Source: Pleomorphochaeta sp963678575 (GTDB lineage: Bacteria > Spirochaetota > Spirochaetia > Sphaerochaetales > Sphaerochaetaceae). From it: a stretch of 64,000 nucleotides of DNA. The translations under genes and the position numbers were made by a program. Positions within the stretch are counted from its first letter, which is position 1. Each line of letters starts with the position of its first letter. The notes below the pieces were generated by a model. The model was given only the letters and a program-made list of their open reading frames with translations, did not search any database and was not told the origin of the DNA. This document shows positions 61,654 to 64,000 of this stretch, piece after piece. The stretch lies in contig CAXXHV010000001.1 of assembly GCA_963678575.2 (NCBI GenBank), positions 62,001-126,000 of the forward strand, read 5' to 3'.

Positions 61654-62397
61654 TATTGAATTTATGAAAGCAGAAAATAAAGGTTTCATTGTATCTGTTT
61701 TTGATAATAAAGTTTCAGGATGCCACTGTACTCCGACACAAAAATAGGAGGGATCAAAATATTCAACACCTTCCACACTCCCATCAAAACTTAATGCACA
61801 TAAATTTAAAGTGTTTCCAACTTGATTAATGCTTTGGTGATGAAGGCTATTTACATCAATTACTTGCTTTTTAAATATCGAGTTTAATACGGAGTTTTTG
61901 TTAATAATTATTTTATGACTTGGCGTATCAATGTTATTTAAATCAAAATGATTATAAGTTTTATCTTCTCTATTATCATATTTTTGATCTTGATACAAAG
62001 TACCACCACAAGCAACGTTTAATATTTGACAACCTTTACATATTCCAAGAATTGGTTTTTTTTGAGCGATAGCTTCTTTTATTAATTCAATAGAGAATTT
62101 ATCAAAATTAATATCTCCTGGTTTACACTCATCCTTTTTATCTTCATTATATAATTTAGGATTTACATCATAGCCACCAGGAATTAGTAGTGCATCAATT
62201 TTATTGATATAAGTAAATATGGTTATATTTGTGAAATTTTTTACATAGGGTATAATTGAAGCAATAGCATCATTTTTTTCTATTGCATTTGTGTATGTAT
62301 CAATGCAACCTTGCCTTTTAAAGTTTTGAAAAGCAGAAGTTGGTGAAGGCATGCTAACCTCACCAATTATTCCAATAACTGGTAACACTTTATTCAT
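61651..62397 (-). CDS. Class I glutamine amidotransferase-like hydrolase (peptidase C26)
   Basis: About 248 residues. Catalytic triad of the C26 family: nucleophile Cys in LGICKGCQILNVACGG near 120 and His-x-Glu in VQWHPETLL near 225, with the early loop LLIPGGYDVNPKLY. Related enzymes (PuuD) hydrolyse gamma-glutamyl-GABA or other gamma-glutamyl compounds; the substrate here is not known. An upstream in-frame TTG at 62406 is less likely than the ATG at 62397. On the same strand downstream of pepD with about 75 bases between. Confidence 0.88.
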   Translation of the reverse strand: MNKVLPVIGIIGEVSMPSPTSAFQNFKRQGCIDTYTNAIEKNDAIASIIPYVKNFTNITIFTYINKIDALLIPGGYDVNPKLYNEDKKDECKPGDINFDKFSIELIKEAIAQKKPILGICKGCQILNVACGGTLYQDQKYDNREDKTYNHFDLNNIDTPSHKIIINKNSVLNSIFKKQVIDVNSLHHQSINQVGNTLNLCALSFDGSVEGVEYFDPSYFCVGVQWHPETLLSKTDTMKPLFSAFINSI

Positions 62398-62470
62398 TTT
62401 TTCCAACCTATAATAAATTTTTTTTTAGATGAAATTAGGTTAGATAAATAAAAAATCTAACCTAAAAAAA

Positions 62471-63910
62471 TTATTCAATTATTGTTAATAAGTGTTTTAA
62501 AAATTCACTTGTTCTTTTTGTTGAAGATATTGATAATCTTTCTTTAACAGAATGGGCATCAAATATATTTGGTCCAAAAGATACAGAATCCATTCCTTGT
62601 ATTCTTGAATTTATTATACCACATTCTAATCCGGCATGTATTGCTGTTAAAATAGGTTCTTTTTTAGAATATTCTTTATAAGCCTTTGCACAAAAAGCTG
62701 TTAATTTTGAAGATAAGTCAGGTTTCCAAGATGGATATGCACCAACTTGTTCCACTGTAGCATTTGCGGTTAAAAAGGCTTGAGCACATTTATTTGCAAT
62801 ATTGTCTCGACTACTCATTATTGAAGATCTATGAGAACTTATAGCTTCAAAGCCATCTTCATTTGTTTTAACAATAGCAAGATTTGAGGATGTTTCTACA
62901 ATTCCTTTAATTTCCATACTCATAGATGAAACTCCGTGAGGAGCGAGGAAGAGTGATCTGATAAAATTAATACTATCTTGTAATAAAAAGGCTGAATCAG
63001 CAACAGTTTCTTCAAATAATACTGTTATAAATGGTTCTTGTTTAGAATATTCCTCTTGATAGATTTTATTTAAATTTTCTATATTTTCTTTTACTTTTGA
63101 TACTTCACAATTATCAATAGCAAAAACACATTCACAAGAGGATGGAATAACATTTCTTTTTGTTCCGCCATTAATTGATACTAATTTTAAAGTATTAAGA
63201 TTAATTAAAGTTCTAGCTATTAGTTTTATTGCATTAGCTCTTTGCAGATGAATTTCAGCACCGCTATGCCCTCCTAATAAGTCTTTTACTGTTAATTTAA
63301 ATACTTTTTCATTTATATTTATTTTTTCTTTAGTAGATTTTAGTTTTGCTTGAGTTTCAATTCCTCCTGCGCATCCAATATATATAATACCTTCATCTTC
63401 TGCATCTAAATTAATAAGCTTTCTGCTTTTTAAGTTTTCTGCTTCAACATTAAAGGCTCCAGTTAATCCTGTTTCTTCACTTACGGTAAAGAGACCTTCA
63501 AGGGGACCATGCTTTACAGAAGTATCTGTAAAAACATCTAATGCCATGGCAATAGCAATCCCGTTATCTCCACCTAGAGTTGTATCTTTTGCTTTTAAAA
63601 AGTCACCTTCGACTACTAGTTGAATTGGATCTTTATCAAAATTATGTTTTGATTCTAAAGTTTTAACACAAACCATATCCATATGTCCTTGAATGGCAAC
63701 GGGACTTCTATTTTCAAAACCTTTTGTTGCAGGAACATAAATAATTACATTTCCTATTTTATCAACTTTTGCTTCAAAATTATTTTTTTTGGCAAAGTTT
63801 AATAAATATTTTCGGACACCTTCTTCATTTCCAGATTCTCTTGGAATATCAGAAATCTCTTTGAAATAAGTAAAAAGAGCGCGTGGTTCTAAATTTTTTA
63901 AATCTATCAT
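62471..63910 (-). CDS. pepD: Aminoacyl-histidine dipeptidase (M20C)
   Basis: 479 residues, standard length for PepD. Zinc-dependent exopeptidase splitting Xaa-His and other dipeptides. Metal and catalytic motifs: IQGHMDMVC near 80, DTTLGGDNGIAIAMALD near 115, TVSEETGLTGAF near 148, LINLDAEDEGIIYIGCAGG, the lid/dimer region DLLGGHSGAEIHLQRANAI, and C-terminal HAGLECGIINSRI. AAGGA precedes the ATG. The upstream 90 bases to the window end show no gene. Confidence 0.95.
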   Translation of the reverse strand: MIDLKNLEPRALFTYFKEISDIPRESGNEEGVRKYLLNFAKKNNFEAKVDKIGNVIIYVPATKGFENRSPVAIQGHMDMVCVKTLESKHNFDKDPIQLVVEGDFLKAKDTTLGGDNGIAIAMALDVFTDTSVKHGPLEGLFTVSEETGLTGAFNVEAENLKSRKLINLDAEDEGIIYIGCAGGIETQAKLKSTKEKININEKVFKLTVKDLLGGHSGAEIHLQRANAIKLIARTLINLNTLKLVSINGGTKRNVIPSSCECVFAIDNCEVSKVKENIENLNKIYQEEYSKQEPFITVLFEETVADSAFLLQDSINFIRSLFLAPHGVSSMSMEIKGIVETSSNLAIVKTNEDGFEAISSHRSSIMSSRDNIANKCAQAFLTANATVEQVGAYPSWKPDLSSKLTAFCAKAYKEYSKKEPILTAIHAGLECGIINSRIQGMDSVSFGPNIFDAHSVKERLSISSTKRTSEFLKHLLTIIE

Positions 63911-64000
63911 AATTTTTATTCCTTTTAAGCTAATCGATCTCTTATTAGCTTACCCCCAATAAACAAAGCTTTCAACTGTAATTTGTCGTCAACTATAGTT

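Noticed and set aside
1..64000. tRNA or other structural RNA genes, CRISPR arrays, insertion sequences
   Set aside because: No T-loop-like GGTTCRA contexts with cloverleaf complementarity, no regularly spaced long repeats, and no transposase-like proteins were seen.

Overview
The window is a strongly AT-rich chromosomal segment spanning the replication origin of a bacterium that I think is a spirochaete, probably Treponema-like. The arguments are: dnaA, dnaN, recF and a DUF721/DciA gene in one block; a cyclophilin-FKBP fusion, a domain order I recall from Treponema; a MurA with Asp in place of the catalytic Cys, known from Borrelia among others; a PEP-synthase-like protein with receiver domains; and a very large GH13 protein. 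No 16S rRNA, tRNA or other stable RNA gene was seen, so the placement stays an inference. I saw no insertion sequence, prophage, CRISPR array or toxin-antitoxin pair; this looks like core chromosome.

Layout. 1-10.4 kb: 5' end of pyruvate:ferredoxin oxidoreductase, a small orphan gene, glutamate dehydrogenase, a PEP/pyruvate-binding protein, and a parE-parC-rluA operon (topoisomerase IV). 10.5-19.5 kb: a YhhN membrane protein, a CNNM/CorC-type transporter preceded by a 20-codon leader ORF, leuS, a lipoprotein, a fused DAHP synthase-prephenate dehydratase, nth, a stand-alone NIF3-like domain and pth. 19.6-32.1 kb: a 1108-residue GH13 protein behind a LacI-type palindrome, a divergent dicarboxylate-type symporter, gpmI, aminopeptidase P, lgt, ctp and rsmE. 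32.1-38.9 kb: an iron uptake operon feoA-feoA-feoB plus a 44-residue Cys-rich FeoB partner, murA, metK behind a SAM-II-like riboswitch, and an exported protein. 39.1-51.7 kb: jag, yidC, rnpA, rpmH, dciA, recF, dnaN, oriC, dnaA on the minus strand and gyrB-gyrA on the plus strand. 52.1-64 kb: nfu, parS, parA-parB, the fused PPIase, radA with a second parS, TraB-like protein, LysO, a YgjP-like metallopeptidase, flavodiiron protein, a C26 amidotransferase-like hydrolase and pepD.

The strongest unexplained signals are regulatory. (i) More than a dozen genes that lack a Shine-Dalgarno sequence have a sigma70-type promoter whose -10 box ends only 6-7 bases (9 for parE) before the start codon, usually with a -35 box exactly 17 bases upstream, so their mRNAs should be leaderless. 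The same geometry predicts a leaderless 20-codon acidic ORF that overlaps the CNNM transporter start by ATGA. (ii) oriC, between dnaN and dnaA, carries DnaA-box-like 9-mers on an 11-bp lattice and a textbook DnaA-trio unwinding element. (iii) metK has a compact pseudoknot leader resembling SAM-II with a possible Shine-Dalgarno-sequestering strand.

Functionally the segment combines chromosome replication and segregation (dnaA, dnaN, recF, dciA, gyrase, topo IV, parABS), membrane protein and lipoprotein biogenesis (yidC, jag, lgt), translation (leuS, pth, rpmH, rnpA, rluA, rsmE) and anaerobic central metabolism (PFOR, GDH, iPGM, flavodiiron protein, ferrous iron uptake).
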